64,000 bases of DNA from Arthrobacter roseus (GCF_016907875.1 NZ_JAFBCU010000001.1:1302001-1366000), one strand, 5' to 3'. Positions 35,839-44,811 are shown, counted from the stretch's first letter. Translations and numbers: made by a program. The notes: generated from the letters alone by a model not told the origin.

Positions 35839-35933
35839 CGCTTTCCACCCCCATGTTGACCGTTGATGCCACTCTTCCATAGGCGCGTCCCTGATGTCGG
35901 TCTAAAACCGGACCCGCGTCGCAGCGGTTTCAA

Positions 35934-37028
35934 CTAAGAATTCGGAATTGTTGCGGGTTGCTCGGTCGGGATGTTTTGTACGCCCAGCCGGCGGATGGCC
36001 CATGGGCCGAGGATTGCTCCGGAGAGAATGATTGCCCCGGCTATCAGGCATGCTGCCTGCCAGGAACTGAACTCGTACAAAAGTCCTGCGGCAAAAGCAC
36101 CTATGGCGGCACCGACTAGCCCGGCGGCGGTGTATATGCCCATAGCCCCGCCCACCTGTTCGGGGGCCGCTTCCGTAATCACCGATTGCTCTATCGGCAT
36201 CAGCACCGCCCAAGCGACTCCGCATAGGATCCATAGCCCGGCGATCACCACCGGATTCGGTGCCAAGGCAAGTGATAGTGCGAAGACGCCGCTGAACACT
36301 GAGGCTGCGATCATCGCCTGGCGCCGGCCGATCCGCAGGACCGCTTTGTGCAGGAAGGGCGGGAGTACTCCCATGGCAATCGCCCCGGGTAGGAATACTT
36401 AGGCAGTTTGAATGACTCCAAGGCCGAATCCGCGTTGTAGATGCAGCAGAAGCAAGATGGCTACTGCCGATTCGGCCAACGCGGTGATCACAACGGTGAT
36501 AAGCATTGGCCGTAGCCGTAGCCGTAGCCGTAGCCGTAGCCGTAGCCGTAGCCGTAGCCGTAGCCGTAGCCGCAGCCGTAGCCGTAGCCGTAGCCGCAGC
36601 GCCAAGGCGCGGGAACGTTCGCCGCTCAACCCGGTTGCTTCCCGGCCGGATTCAGCATTGACTGCCCGTGGCGGGCTGATCAACAACGCAAGGGCGCCAA
36701 TGACGCAGGCTACCCCACACGCCAGAAACACAGTCGTGAAGAGGTCGGTTTGTGCCAGTAGAAGGAGGCCGACGACGAAGGCCACCCATGTGCCCGTCTC
36801 CTGCACCGACATCATGCGGGCGAAAACTCCGGAATCCGAGTCGAGGCGCTCGCTGATGATGGCACGAAGTGAAACCCAAAGCAGGGCTCCTCCCACACCT
36901 CCAAGTACAGCGGCCGCATAGGCGATAGCCATGGAGTCGGCAACCGGCCGTGCCAGAACTGACACGATCAGCCCAGCCGCTACTGCGGTGCCAACGTCAA
37001 AGGCCTCCCCGAGACATTGCTTCATCAT
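35934..37028 (-). pseudogene. MFS transporter with an in-frame stop and a Leu-Arg repeat insert
   Basis: One frame encodes most of an MFS transporter: helices with SLRAIISERLDSDSGVFARM early, a central loop, then MGVLPPFLHKAVLRIGRRQAM and GVAWAVLMPIEQSVITEAAP in the second half. A TAA at 36399-36401 cuts it between IQTA and VFLPGAIA. The N-terminus lacks the usual first one or two helices. In the loop between the two halves is a run of 15 Leu-Arg pairs from a hexanucleotide repeat. The stop and the missing start make a working transporter unlikely. Confidence 0.8.
36511..36600. repeat. Hexanucleotide tandem repeat CGTAGC, 15 units
   Basis: Fifteen 6-bp units: ten CGTAGC, one CGCAGC, three CGTAGC and one CGCAGC. 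On the minus strand it codes for Leu-Arg repeats inside the broken MFS gene; on the plus strand it reads Arg-Ser repeats. A repeat this regular changes length easily while keeping the frame. Confidence 0.95.
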
Positions 37029-37130
37029 AGGTCAGCGTCCACTGCCCCGAGCTAAGCTATTGAGGACGTGCGACGATGCGCCCCGACAGGCTCAGACGAA
37101 GGATGCCGAGAAATGAGAAGAGGCGGTCCG

Positions 37131-38006
37131 ATGGCTCAAGATCAGCAACCGGTCTCCACTGGTATCAACGAACCTGCGGCTTCGCGGATAGTTTCTGACG
37201 GTTCGACCGCCAGCGGGCCGGTGACTGTGCTGAAACTGACCGCTGCGATTTTGGTCTCCGCGGCCGGGTTTGCCCTCTTTGCTCTGCAAATGCCGATTCT
37301 GGGCTACAGCATGCTCGGCGCCGCGTTGGTGCTCGCCGGTATCGCGGACCGGGCTCTGCTGCGGGATCTGGCTCTCATCGCGTTTGGGGTCACGGTGATG
37401 AGCTTGGTGCCCATCACCACGGACATCGCGATGTCGCACATGTTAATTATGGGCACTGCGATGACGCTCGCCGTCGCAGTGCCGTACCTGGTCTCACGTT
37501 ATGGCTACGGTGACCACGCAATTCGGTTCCCAGTCCGTACAGGGCAGCGTTGGACGCGGTTGGAGAAGTGGTATCTGCCCGCCGTCGTCGTCATTGGCTA
37601 CCTTCTTCTGCCCGTCTACATGATCAATACTGGCGTCTATGAGAATTGGCCGGCAGTTTCCGAGCCCGACGGCGTCGCCCGACTTTTCTTGGGCACCAAC
37701 GTGCTGGGTATCTGGGACGAGCTGTTCTTCATTTGCACAACTTTCGCGCTGCTGCGCCGCCATTTTCCCGATTGGCTGGCCAATGTGCTGCAGGCCGTGC
37801 TTTTCACCTCGTTCTTGTGGGAGCTGGGCTTTCACAGCTGGGGTCCGGCCTTCATCTACCTTTTTGCTTTGGTGCAGGGCTACATCTTTAAACTCACCAA
37901 GTCGCTGTCCTACATTGTGTGTGTGCACCTCCTGTTCGACTTCGTCTTATTCCTGGTGCTGATTCATGCGCATAACCGATCTTGGCTAGACATTTTCATC
38001 TACTAG
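37131..38006 (+). CDS. CPBP-family intramembrane protease-like protein with altered motif
   Basis: The ATG at 37131 with AGAAGAGG before it is preferred over the ATG at 37113. The 291-residue protein has about eight membrane helices. Three CPBP-like motifs are visible: GIWDELFFICTTFALLRR (family EExxxR, here DELFF without the Arg in place), then ELGFHSWGPAF with His, and VHLLFDFVLF (family HxxxN, here Asp). The changed residues make protease activity doubtful. The GH15 gene follows 22 bp later and may be cotranscribed. Confidence 0.65.
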   Translation: MAQDQQPVSTGINEPAASRIVSDGSTASGPVTVLKLTAAILVSAAGFALFALQMPILGYSMLGAALVLAGIADRALLRDLALIAFGVTVMSLVPITTDIAMSHMLIMGTAMTLAVAVPYLVSRYGYGDHAIRFPVRTGQRWTRLEKWYLPAVVVIGYLLLPVYMINTGVYENWPAVSEPDGVARLFLGTNVLGIWDELFFICTTFALLRRHFPDWLANVLQAVLFTSFLWELGFHSWGPAFIYLFALVQGYIFKLTKSLSYIVCVHLLFDFVLFLVLIHAHNRSWLDIFIY

Positions 38007-38028
38007 GGAAACGACCGAGGGAGACAAG

Positions 38029-39819
38029 ATGGGTGAGCTCATGGACGATCAGGAACGTCGTAATGGTTATGTGGTGCTTCGGTCGTACGCTGCAATCGGC
38101 GACGGGCGCACAGTTGCGCTTGTTGCACTGGATGGTTCCATCGACTGGCTGCCCATCCCTGACCTCGACTCAACGCCTGTGTTCGCACGCTTGCTGGATG
38201 CAGCGGCAGGCGGTTCCATTGAACTCGCACCGGTGGACGCGTTCACGCTCACGCGCCGTTACCTGCCGCAGACCAACGTGCTGGAAACGACCTACACGAC
38301 TGCTGGAGGGGTCGCACGTGTGACGGATGCCCTTGTCACTGGTCTTGCAGGCGAGTTGCCCTGGGTAGAACTGGCTCGTCGAGTTGATGGCATTGCGGGC
38401 TCCGTGGAATTACGTTGGCAGGTTACTGCAGGCACATGCTTCGCCACGACCTCTCCGCGGGTGGAAATGACCACCCACGGCAAGATTATCCGGGCCGGTG
38501 AACTCATGCTCGCGGTGGAGGGCAGCAACCACGGACCAGCAGAAGGTGAGAGCAACCTCGCCGGCACTTTTACCGCGTCAGCGAACTCACACCACATGCT
38601 GGTCGTTGCGGGCACCAGAAACGAGCCGTTGCACTTGCCCATCCCGGATCTGACCGCCATCGGCCTCGGACGCACCATTGATACTTGGCGGCAATGGTCA
38701 ACGGACTTCAGCTACGACGGCCCCTGGGCAGAAGCAGTGCAGCGCAGCGCCCTTGCACTGAAACTTTTGATCCACAGTCGCAGTGGCGCGATAGCCGCCG
38801 CCGCAACAACGTCGTTGCCGGAGAACATGCAGGGTGGAAAGAACTGGGATTATCGGTTCGCGTGGGTGCGTGACCTCACGTTCACAGTTCATGCTCTGGT
38901 GCGCTTTGGTCTGCGCGAGGAAACCCATCAGGCCATCTCCTGGCTCATCCAAGCGATCCAAGAGAACGATTCGAAGGTGCATATTTTCTATCGTCTTGAT
39001 GGTTCAACTCCTGACGCGGAGGAGGCTCAGGATTTGCCGGGCTGGCGTGGAATCGGCCCAGTCGTCGTCGGCAATGACGCGAGGACGCAGCTTCAACTTG
39101 GGATTTTTGGCGACCTGATGAACGTCATGCGCGTCTATGTTGAAGCAGGTAACGTGCTCGACATGCACACGCGCAACATGCTGGCGGCAGTTGCGGATCA
39201 CGTGTGCGAGGTATGGCAAGAGTTTGACTCTGGCCTGTGGGAGCTACCTGATTTGCACCACTACACCGCTTCAAAAATGGGGTGCTGGCAGGCGCTGGAC
39301 AGCGCTCTGCGCCTCTGCGAGCTTGGCCAAATCAGCGGCGAACCGGCTCGTTGGAGTTCTGTCTGCGAGCGCATCAAAACATGGGTGGAGGAGAACTGTT
39401 GGTCTGAGGCAAGACAAAGCTATGTCACCCACCCTGGAAGTGATGAGCTGGACGCAGCCGTCCTGCTGCATGCCACTAGTGGTTTCGACCGTGGGCCGCG
39501 CATGTCGGCGACTATCGATGCTATTCGCATAGAGCTTGGCAGAGGCGCATTGCTATATCGATACACCGGCATGGAGGCGGAGGAGGGAGCGTTTGTCGCG
39601 TGCTCGTTCTGGATGGCGTCCGCTCTTGCCTGCGTCGGCAGGCACGACGAGGCGGTCGAGATGATGGACGAACTCATAGGTCTGGCGAATGACGTAGGGC
39701 TCTACTCGGAAATGATCGATCCGGCAGACCTCTCTTTTCTCGGCAACTTCCCACAGGGGCTGAGCCACCTTGCACTGGTTAACGCAGCAATCACAATCGA
39801 CGAGCTCGCGCCTCGGTGA
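38029..39819 (+). CDS. Glycoside hydrolase family 15 protein (glucoamylase/trehalase type)
   Basis: The 596-residue protein has the GH15 layout: an N-terminal beta-sandwich (SYAAIGDGRTVALVALDGSI, then WLPIPDLDS) and an (alpha/alpha)6 barrel from about 230. The barrel contains NWDYRFAWVRD and TGMEAEEGAFVACSFWMASA, where the Glu residues act in catalysis. There is no signal peptide, so it is cytoplasmic, as for bacterial trehalases of this family, and would release glucose from trehalose or short maltosides. The ribosome site is GAGGGAGA. It is probably cotranscribed with the CPBP gene. Confidence 0.9.
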   Translation: MGELMDDQERRNGYVVLRSYAAIGDGRTVALVALDGSIDWLPIPDLDSTPVFARLLDAAAGGSIELAPVDAFTLTRRYLPQTNVLETTYTTAGGVARVTDALVTGLAGELPWVELARRVDGIAGSVELRWQVTAGTCFATTSPRVEMTTHGKIIRAGELMLAVEGSNHGPAEGESNLAGTFTASANSHHMLVVAGTRNEPLHLPIPDLTAIGLGRTIDTWRQWSTDFSYDGPWAEAVQRSALALKLLIHSRSGAIAAAATTSLPENMQGGKNWDYRFAWVRDLTFTVHALVRFGLREETHQAISWLIQAIQENDSKVHIFYRLDGSTPDAEEAQDLPGWRGIGPVVVGNDARTQLQLGIFGDLMNVMRVYVEAGNVLDMHTRNMLAAVADHVCEVWQEFDSGLWELPDLHHYTASKMGCWQALDSALRLCELGQISGEPARWSSVCERIKTWVEENCWSEARQSYVTHPGSDELDAAVLLHATSGFDRGPRMSATIDAIRIELGRGALLYRYTGMEAEEGAFVACSFWMASALACVGRHDEAVEMMDELIGLANDVGLYSEMIDPADLSFLGNFPQGLSHLALVNAAITIDELAPR

Positions 39820-39883
39820 ATCTCACCCATCACAGCTGAAAATGTTTGGCAGCCGTCCAATGACCACTCCAAACCATTCGCGG

Positions 39884-39900
39884 CCGTGACGCCGTCACGG
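39884..39900. terminator. Short perfect hairpin after the GH15 gene
   Basis: CCGTGAC-GCC-GTCACGG forms a 7-bp stem with a 3-base loop between the GH15 and SDR genes. There is no T-run, so it could be a weak terminator or an operator. Confidence 0.4.
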
Positions 39901-39963
39901 AGATCTCTTACCGCGAGTAACAGGGTCTTCTAAACTTTGGACCTTCGCCATAGTGTGGATGGT

Positions 39964-40764
39964 ATGGATTTGGGAATTGAGGGTAGGAAAGCATTGGTCT
40001 CCGGCGCAGATTCTGGGATCGGGTGGCACACGGCCAGGCTGCTGCTGGATGAAGGTGCCACGGTCGTCATCAGCAGCCGGGACCAGGAGAAGTTGAACGA
40101 TGCGGCTGAGAAGCTGGAGGCGAAGCCTGGCCGGTTGCATGCTTTCGCAGCCGATATCACCAGTGTCGAATCACTTGCCGCCCTGCATGCGAGTGTCCAC
40201 AAAGCCGTCGGTGATATCGATATCCTGGTGCAATCGGCAGGCATTACCGGCGCCCAAGGTCTGTTCCACGAGATCAGCGATGAAGGGTGGACAAACACGA
40301 TCCTCGTGGATCTGATCGGTCCCGTTCGTCTGGTTCGGGAATTTCTGCCCGATCTTCGCACTGGTGGTTGGGGCCGGTTGGTTCTGATGACGTCGGAAGA
40401 CGCCGTACAACCCTATGATGACGAATTGCCATATTGTGCAGCAAAGGCTGGTGTGCTGGCGTTCGCCAAAGGTCTTTCCCGGACCTATGCCCTGGAGGGG
40501 CTGCTCGTGAACACAGTGTCTCCTGCTTTCATCCACACACCGATGACGGATGCGATGATGCAAAAAAGAGCCGATGAGCTCGGCGTCAGCATTCAGCAAG
40601 CGATCGAGAGCTTTTTGACCGAGAAGCGCCCGAACATCGAATTACGCCGCCGAGGGGAACCGGATGAAGTCGCCAATGTCATTGGGTTTCTCTGCTCTGA
40701 CCGCGCGAGTTTTGTCAACGGTTCAAATTACCGGGTCGACGCCGGTTCAGTAGCCACAATCTGA
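39964..40764 (+). CDS. Short-chain dehydrogenase/reductase (SDR)
   Basis: The ATG at 39964 gives 266 residues, MDLGIEGRKALVSGADSGIG, with the TGxxxGIG-type cofactor motif in the form SGADSGIG at residue 13-20. Later are VLVQSAGI (NAG-like), and YCAAKAGVLAFAKGL with the catalytic Tyr-x-x-x-Lys. Substrate and cofactor preference are unknown. The next SDR gene follows 11 bp later, so the two form an operon. Confidence 0.87.
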   Translation: MDLGIEGRKALVSGADSGIGWHTARLLLDEGATVVISSRDQEKLNDAAEKLEAKPGRLHAFAADITSVESLAALHASVHKAVGDIDILVQSAGITGAQGLFHEISDEGWTNTILVDLIGPVRLVREFLPDLRTGGWGRLVLMTSEDAVQPYDDELPYCAAKAGVLAFAKGLSRTYALEGLLVNTVSPAFIHTPMTDAMMQKRADELGVSIQQAIESFLTEKRPNIELRRRGEPDEVANVIGFLCSDRASFVNGSNYRVDAGSVATI

Positions 40765-40775
40765 GAGGAATCACG

Positions 40776-41672
40776 ATGACCCACGACCAGTATGCATTCA
40801 ATGACCCGAGAACCCGCTACCCATCAATCTCCCCGCCTGTGCAACAGCAGCAGGAACCAGGCATCCAGTCGAAGATGGACCCTGTACCCGATCTCGGCGA
40901 AACGACCTATCGTGGCTCGGGACGCCTGACCGGTCGTAAAGCGCTCATCACGGGAGGGGATTCCGGAATCGGTGGAGCGGTCGCCATCGCCTTCGCCCGA
41001 GAGGGCGCGGATGTGGCTATCTCCTACCTTCCTGAGGAAGAAGAGGATGCCCAGCATATCGTCTCGCAGATCGAGAACGCAGGCCGTAAGGCAGTCGCTT
41101 TTCCGGGTGATCTCAAGGACAAGGATTATTGCCTGGCTCTAGTTGACGCTGCCGTCAAGGGGCTCGAGGGCCTGGATATTGTCGTGAGCAACGCTGGCAA
41201 GCAAGTGTACGTCGAGAAGATTGAGGATCTCAGCGATGAGCAATTCGAAGAGACCTTCCAGACCAACGTCTTTGCCATGTTCTGGATCATTAAGGCCGCC
41301 GTCCCACACCTGAAACCAGGGTCCACGATTATCGCGACCGCGTCGCTGGAGGCTTACCACCAGTTGCCCTTCCTGCTCGATTATGCAACGACAAAAGGAG
41401 CGATCAATAACTTTTCGAAGGCTTTGGCCCAACAACTTGCGCCACGTGGTATCCGGGTGAACGCGGTCGCACCAGGGCCAACGTGGAGTGCGTTGCAGGT
41501 GACCCAAGGGTATCCACCAGATAAACTTCCCGAATTTGGGAAAGACGCCCCGCTTGGCCGCTCCGGACAGCCGGCGGAACTCGCTCCCGCCTATGTCTTT
41601 CTCGCTTCGGGTGAATCAAGTTTCGTTGTCGGAGAGACACTCAACGTGAACGGCGGCACTCCAACACCATAA
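40776..41672 (+). CDS. SDR family oxidoreductase, general-stress (YhdF/YhxC) type
   Basis: The 298-residue protein has the N-terminal extension with PVQQQQEPGIQSKMDPVPD that marks stress-type SDRs, then ALITGGDSGIGGAVAIAFAREG, VSNAGKQ, and YATTKGAINNFSKAL (Tyr-x-x-x-Lys). In Bacillus related genes belong to the general stress response; here such regulation is inferred only. It is coupled to the upstream SDR gene. Confidence 0.9.
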   Translation: MTHDQYAFNDPRTRYPSISPPVQQQQEPGIQSKMDPVPDLGETTYRGSGRLTGRKALITGGDSGIGGAVAIAFAREGADVAISYLPEEEEDAQHIVSQIENAGRKAVAFPGDLKDKDYCLALVDAAVKGLEGLDIVVSNAGKQVYVEKIEDLSDEQFEETFQTNVFAMFWIIKAAVPHLKPGSTIIATASLEAYHQLPFLLDYATTKGAINNFSKALAQQLAPRGIRVNAVAPGPTWSALQVTQGYPPDKLPEFGKDAPLGRSGQPAELAPAYVFLASGESSFVVGETLNVNGGTPTP

Positions 41673-41711
41673 CGAGGATGACTGACTCCGTGCGATGCTG
41701 AACAGCTCACG

Positions 41712-41870
41712 GTGGCTGAGCTCTCGTCGCGAGTGACGACGCTCTACGCCACGCTTGAACGACTGGAACAGGATGGGAGCGTTCGCCGAGTCGGCGAAGA
41801 AATCGTCGACGGAAGCGCACGCCGCTACTACGAATCTAGGGTTGGTCGGCGCTCTTTATCTGGTCAATGA
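41712..41870 (+). pseudogene. PadR-family regulator fragment
   Basis: The frame from a GTG at 41712 reads VAELSSRVTTLYATLERLEQ, then DGSVRRVGEEIVDGSARRYYE, matching the wing of PadR winged-helix repressors (family LYxxLxRLExxG, then RRYY). Only about 45 residues are left: the first helices are missing and after RRYYES the sequence diverges and stops. It is a relic between the SDR operon and the second insertion sequence. Confidence 0.6.
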
Positions 41871-41975
41871 CTCGACTTTCCAGACAAAGGACACAATCAA
41901 GCGTGTAAACCCTGTTACGCATCGTGGGAACCCTATATCCGGCAAGGCCTCGCCACTGTCTGAAGCGAGTTCAGG

Positions 41976-42269
41976 TCAGGGAGCCGTATGCATCCGCCGA
42001 CGCTCAATTGCCTCCACGAGTTTGTCCGGAGCGGATGATGAGACGAGTACCGCTGAACTGCCAGTAGTGATGCGCACTGATGGACCGCCAACCAAGTATC
42101 CGGTTGTGCTGTTCGGAAGTATGCGCAATCTCATCCTCTCAACGATTCCAGTCTCTTTCGCAGAAGCAACCTCAGAGATATCGCCGTAGGAAATCGTCGT
42201 CGAAAAGACGCCAGCAACCCTGATGCGAGCGCGGAACGTTGTACCGACAGACTCTTGGCGCACATCCAT
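41976..42269 (-). CDS. Short hypothetical protein with PH-like pattern
   Basis: The ATG at 42269 gives 97 residues rich in beta-strand patterns (FRARIRVAGVFSTTISYGDI, RMRLRILPNSTTGYLVGG, RITTGSSAVLVSS), then a C-terminal helix with DKLVEAIERR, as in bacterial PH-like domains. A TTG at 42305 could add 12 residues. It may be the C-terminal part of a once longer protein, since it sits between the PadR relic and an IS. Confidence 0.4.
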   Translation of the reverse strand: MDVRQESVGTTFRARIRVAGVFSTTISYGDISEVASAKETGIVERMRLRILPNSTTGYLVGGPSVRITTGSSAVLVSSSAPDKLVEAIERRRMHTAP

Positions 42270-42364
42270 GACTTCATCATCGGGAGCTGACTGGCGTTTG
42301 TCCAACTACGCGCGTTGACTCACAGAAGATGCCCGCGTAGCTGCTATCGAAGAATCATTCGAGA

Positions 42365-43648
42365 AGGTCCGCGTAGCGGTGTGTCTGCCGGGCCGGGAAC
42401 CGCCGTCCCGGGCCCTGTGAGCTATGGAGCTGACATTGAGCGAACGCAGGGTCTTTACGAAAGCAACCGCCACCCGCTACGGACGGTCGGATCGGGCGGG
42501 TAAGAAGATCATTCTGGATGAGTTATGCGCATCGACCGGCTGGCACCGCGATCACGCCCGCCGGGTATTGCGGCAGTCGCTGGTGCTCAGAGCCGTCAAA
42601 GCACGGCCACCGCGGCCACCGGTCTACGGGGATGCGGTCATCGACGCCTTACGGTTCTGCTGGGCGGTGCAGGGAACCGCCTGCGGTCGGTTGCTGGCGG
42701 CGGCGCTGCCGGACGTGGTGCCAAGGTCGCGCCGGCTCGGAGAGCTTGACGTTGATGATGCCACGGCGGCTGCGTTGCTGCGGATTTCCCCGGCCACGAT
42801 CGACCGGCGGCTCAAAGCCGACCGGGCGAAAATGGATCCGCGAGGCCGGTCCCATACCAAGCCCGGCACGCTTTTGAAGGACTCGATCCCGATGCGGACC
42901 TGGGCCGAATGGAACGATGCCGTGCCGGGATTTGTCGAGATTGACTTGGTCGGTCACGAAGGCGGAAATTCGAAGGGAGAGTTCTGTTTCACGCTGGACA
43001 TTACTGACATCGCCACCGGCTGGACCGAAACCCGCTCAGTGCGCAATAAGGCGCAGAAATGGGTCTTCGCAGCGATCAAAGACGCCACCGCCGCGTTCCC
43101 GTTTCCGATCCTCGGACTCGATTCTGACAACGGGAGCGAATTCATCAACTGGGAGCTGTTGCGCTGGTGCGAGCAGGAGAAACTGACCTTCACCAGGTCC
43201 CGGTCAGGGAACAAGAACGATGGCGCGCATTTGGAGCAGAAGAACTGGCACATCGTCCGCCAGACCGTAGGTTACCACCGCTATGATACCGCCGGGGAAC
43301 TGGACCTGCTGAACCGGATCTGGATGCTGCAGCGGCTGGCGACCAACCATTTCGCGCCCCAGCAGAAACTCATCTCGAAGGAACGCCACGGCTCGAAGCT
43401 CACCAAGAAGTACGACAAGCCCTCCACCCCGTACCAGCGCGTCCTCGCTGATAAAGGCACCGTTCTGAAGAAGACCAAAACGAAGCTGACACGGGAAAAC
43501 AAACCACTGAACCCGGCAGCGATTCAACGACAAATCCAAGCGCTCACAGCTGAACTTCTCACCCTGACCACCTCAAAAAGAGGACCAAAAACGCAACTAG
43601 CTATCCGGACAGAATCAAATGATTCCGCGAATCAACTCAGCCGGACCT
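42365..43648 (+). mobile_element. Insertion sequence with rve-type transposase, ends uncertain
   Basis: A single transposase gene with an integrase core fills the element. A short inverted repeat, AGGTCCG at 42365-42371 and CGGACCT at 43642-43648, may mark the ends, but the transposase stop codon (43651-43653) lies just beyond, so the true right end could be further out. No direct repeat was seen. It resembles the ISNCY-type group (ISDol1-like) in gene size, but that placement is a guess. Confidence 0.65.
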
Positions 43649-43653
43649 CTTGA
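42424..43653 (+). CDS. Transposase with integrase (rve/DDE) core
   Basis: The 409-residue protein has an N-terminal HTH region (SERRVFTKATATRYG, then GWHRDHARRVLRQSL), followed by an rve core with FVEIDLVGHEGG and CFTLDITDIATGW (first Asp), LGLDSDNGSEFIN (second Asp) and SRSGNKNDGAHLEQKNW (Glu). The reading frame is intact. A transposase of this kind inserts its own element using a DDE mechanism. Confidence 0.9.
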   Translation: MELTLSERRVFTKATATRYGRSDRAGKKIILDELCASTGWHRDHARRVLRQSLVLRAVKARPPRPPVYGDAVIDALRFCWAVQGTACGRLLAAALPDVVPRSRRLGELDVDDATAAALLRISPATIDRRLKADRAKMDPRGRSHTKPGTLLKDSIPMRTWAEWNDAVPGFVEIDLVGHEGGNSKGEFCFTLDITDIATGWTETRSVRNKAQKWVFAAIKDATAAFPFPILGLDSDNGSEFINWELLRWCEQEKLTFTRSRSGNKNDGAHLEQKNWHIVRQTVGYHRYDTAGELDLLNRIWMLQRLATNHFAPQQKLISKERHGSKLTKKYDKPSTPYQRVLADKGTVLKKTKTKLTRENKPLNPAAIQRQIQALTAELLTLTTSKRGPKTQLAIRTESNDSANQLSRTS

Positions 43654-43729
43654 CATGATTCCTCGGGACGACCCTGTTCAAACGTTGTCTCACGTGACGA
43701 TTAGCGGACTGTTGGGTCAGACTGTCCTC

Positions 43730-44266
43730 ATGGAGCGGACGCGTGTAAAGGATTGGCTGATCGGTGCTATTGGGATGCTCCTTGTCCTGGGGCTCGTGGT
43801 TGGAATTCTTTGGTGGGTGGTGAGTGACCCGGCTGGTAGGGGAGAGTCGGGGCCTGTCCCGCCGTCGCCGACGGTCGGTGCTGAGCGCCCGCATGACGTA
43901 GAGCCGCCAGCCACGCTTGGTAAGGACGAGGTATGGCTCGCCGACCTTGAGCTAGACGCGGGGACAGTCATGACTGAGAGCTCGACGCTCCGTGACGTCC
44001 GGTCGGTCGGGCAGGGCGTGTCCACGGGGCCGGACGGGCTGGTCGCTGCACAGCTCGTTGTGGATGCGACGGTACCGTTCGCGGTCGTTGCCGACGAGCT
44101 CGGTAATGGGACTGTAGTCAGCGACGCCGACGTCGTGCGTAAGCTCGTCACCATCGAGCACGACATCGAGGGGTTGCCAGAGGGTTTAGTGCTCCAGAGT
44201 GTCACTGTCCAGAGCGATGGCTTCCGTGCCAACTTCGTGGGTGAAAACGTCAAGATCGTCCCGTAA
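43730..44266 (+). CDS. DUF2993 (LmeA-like) membrane-anchored lipid-binding protein, short
   Basis: The ATG at 43730 gives 178 residues: a charged start (MERTRVKDW), one hydrophobic anchor (about 10-30), a Pro-rich linker, and a domain with LVAAQLVVDATVPFAVVADE, VTIEHDIEGLP and LVLQSVTVQSDGFRANFVGE. The latter resembles the C-terminal half of DUF2993/LmeA proteins that bind envelope lipids. It is shorter than usual (about 250). The IS lies immediately upstream and may have cut off the original promoter. It converges with the next gene with 2 bp between. Confidence 0.65.
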   Translation: MERTRVKDWLIGAIGMLLVLGLVVGILWWVVSDPAGRGESGPVPPSPTVGAERPHDVEPPATLGKDEVWLADLELDAGTVMTESSTLRDVRSVGQGVSTGPDGLVAAQLVVDATVPFAVVADELGNGTVVSDADVVRKLVTIEHDIEGLPEGLVLQSVTVQSDGFRANFVGENVKIVP

Positions 44267-44268
44267 CT

Positions 44269-44811
44269 TCATCCACCCGGACCGTTTACGTCGGTTTGAA
44301 TATCGCGGATGATCGACGCAAGGATGCCTGAGGTGAAAAGCCCAGGACCGAGTGGACCTGATGAATTTTCGCCAAGCAGCGGTAAGAGTCGAAGTGCGGA
44401 CCGGACACGCACAGTCATGTGTTCAAGTTGCCAGCACACTTCATCTCCTACCGCCGCGGGATCATCGTGAGCCGCCAGCCCAGCTGCTTTCGCAGCATAC
44501 GCAGCCGCGCCAAGAGCGTGTGCCCCCATATGAGCGACGGCAGCGGCTTGGGCGGCAGCCTCGGCAGCGGACACGGCTGCAGGAGAAGTCGCTGCTTGCG
44601 CGGCACGGACCGCTACAAAGCGCTGGCGGATCTCGTCTGCGGCTCCGCGCTCACCACGAGCAAAGCCCCGGGCCCGCTCAATGGCATCACGCGGTCGCCG
44701 ATCTGCCGGAGCCTCTGACTCGAACATGTGGACAACTCGCTCTGCGCAGTCCGCTGCCCAAGCTGCTACGGCACGGCGATCGGCCTCGTTCAATGCTTGC
44801 GGAGAAATCAT
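44269..44811 (-). CDS. Putative immunity-type protein (helical, Ala-rich)
   Basis: The ATG at 44811 gives 180 residues. The N-terminus has DRRAVAAWAADCAERVVHMFESEAP shortened here to AAWAADCAERVV and RPRDAIERARGFARGE, then long Ala-rich helices with AAVAHMGAHALGAAAYAAKAA. This pattern is known from proteins annotated as putative immunity proteins in polymorphic-toxin loci. No toxin gene is nearby, so it would be an orphan that protects against toxins of others. The call is from pattern and the activity is not shown. Confidence 0.65.
   Translation of the reverse strand: MISPQALNEADRRAVAAWAADCAERVVHMFESEAPADRRPRDAIERARGFARGERGAADEIRQRFVAVRAAQAATSPAAVSAAEAAAQAAAVAHMGAHALGAAAYAAKAAGLAAHDDPAAVGDEVCWQLEHMTVRVRSALRLLPLLGENSSGPLGPGLFTSGILASIIRDIQTDVNGPGG

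Noticed and set aside
36511-36600. CGTAGC array as a CRISPR or origin iteron
   Set aside because: Units are 6 bp with no spacers and keep the coding frame of the MFS gene; no replication gene is near.
36412-36921. Plus-strand frame with Arg-Ser repeats, like a serine/arginine-rich protein
   Set aside because: It is the other strand of the CGTAGC repeat within the MFS gene; sequence outside the repeat fits the transporter on the minus strand.
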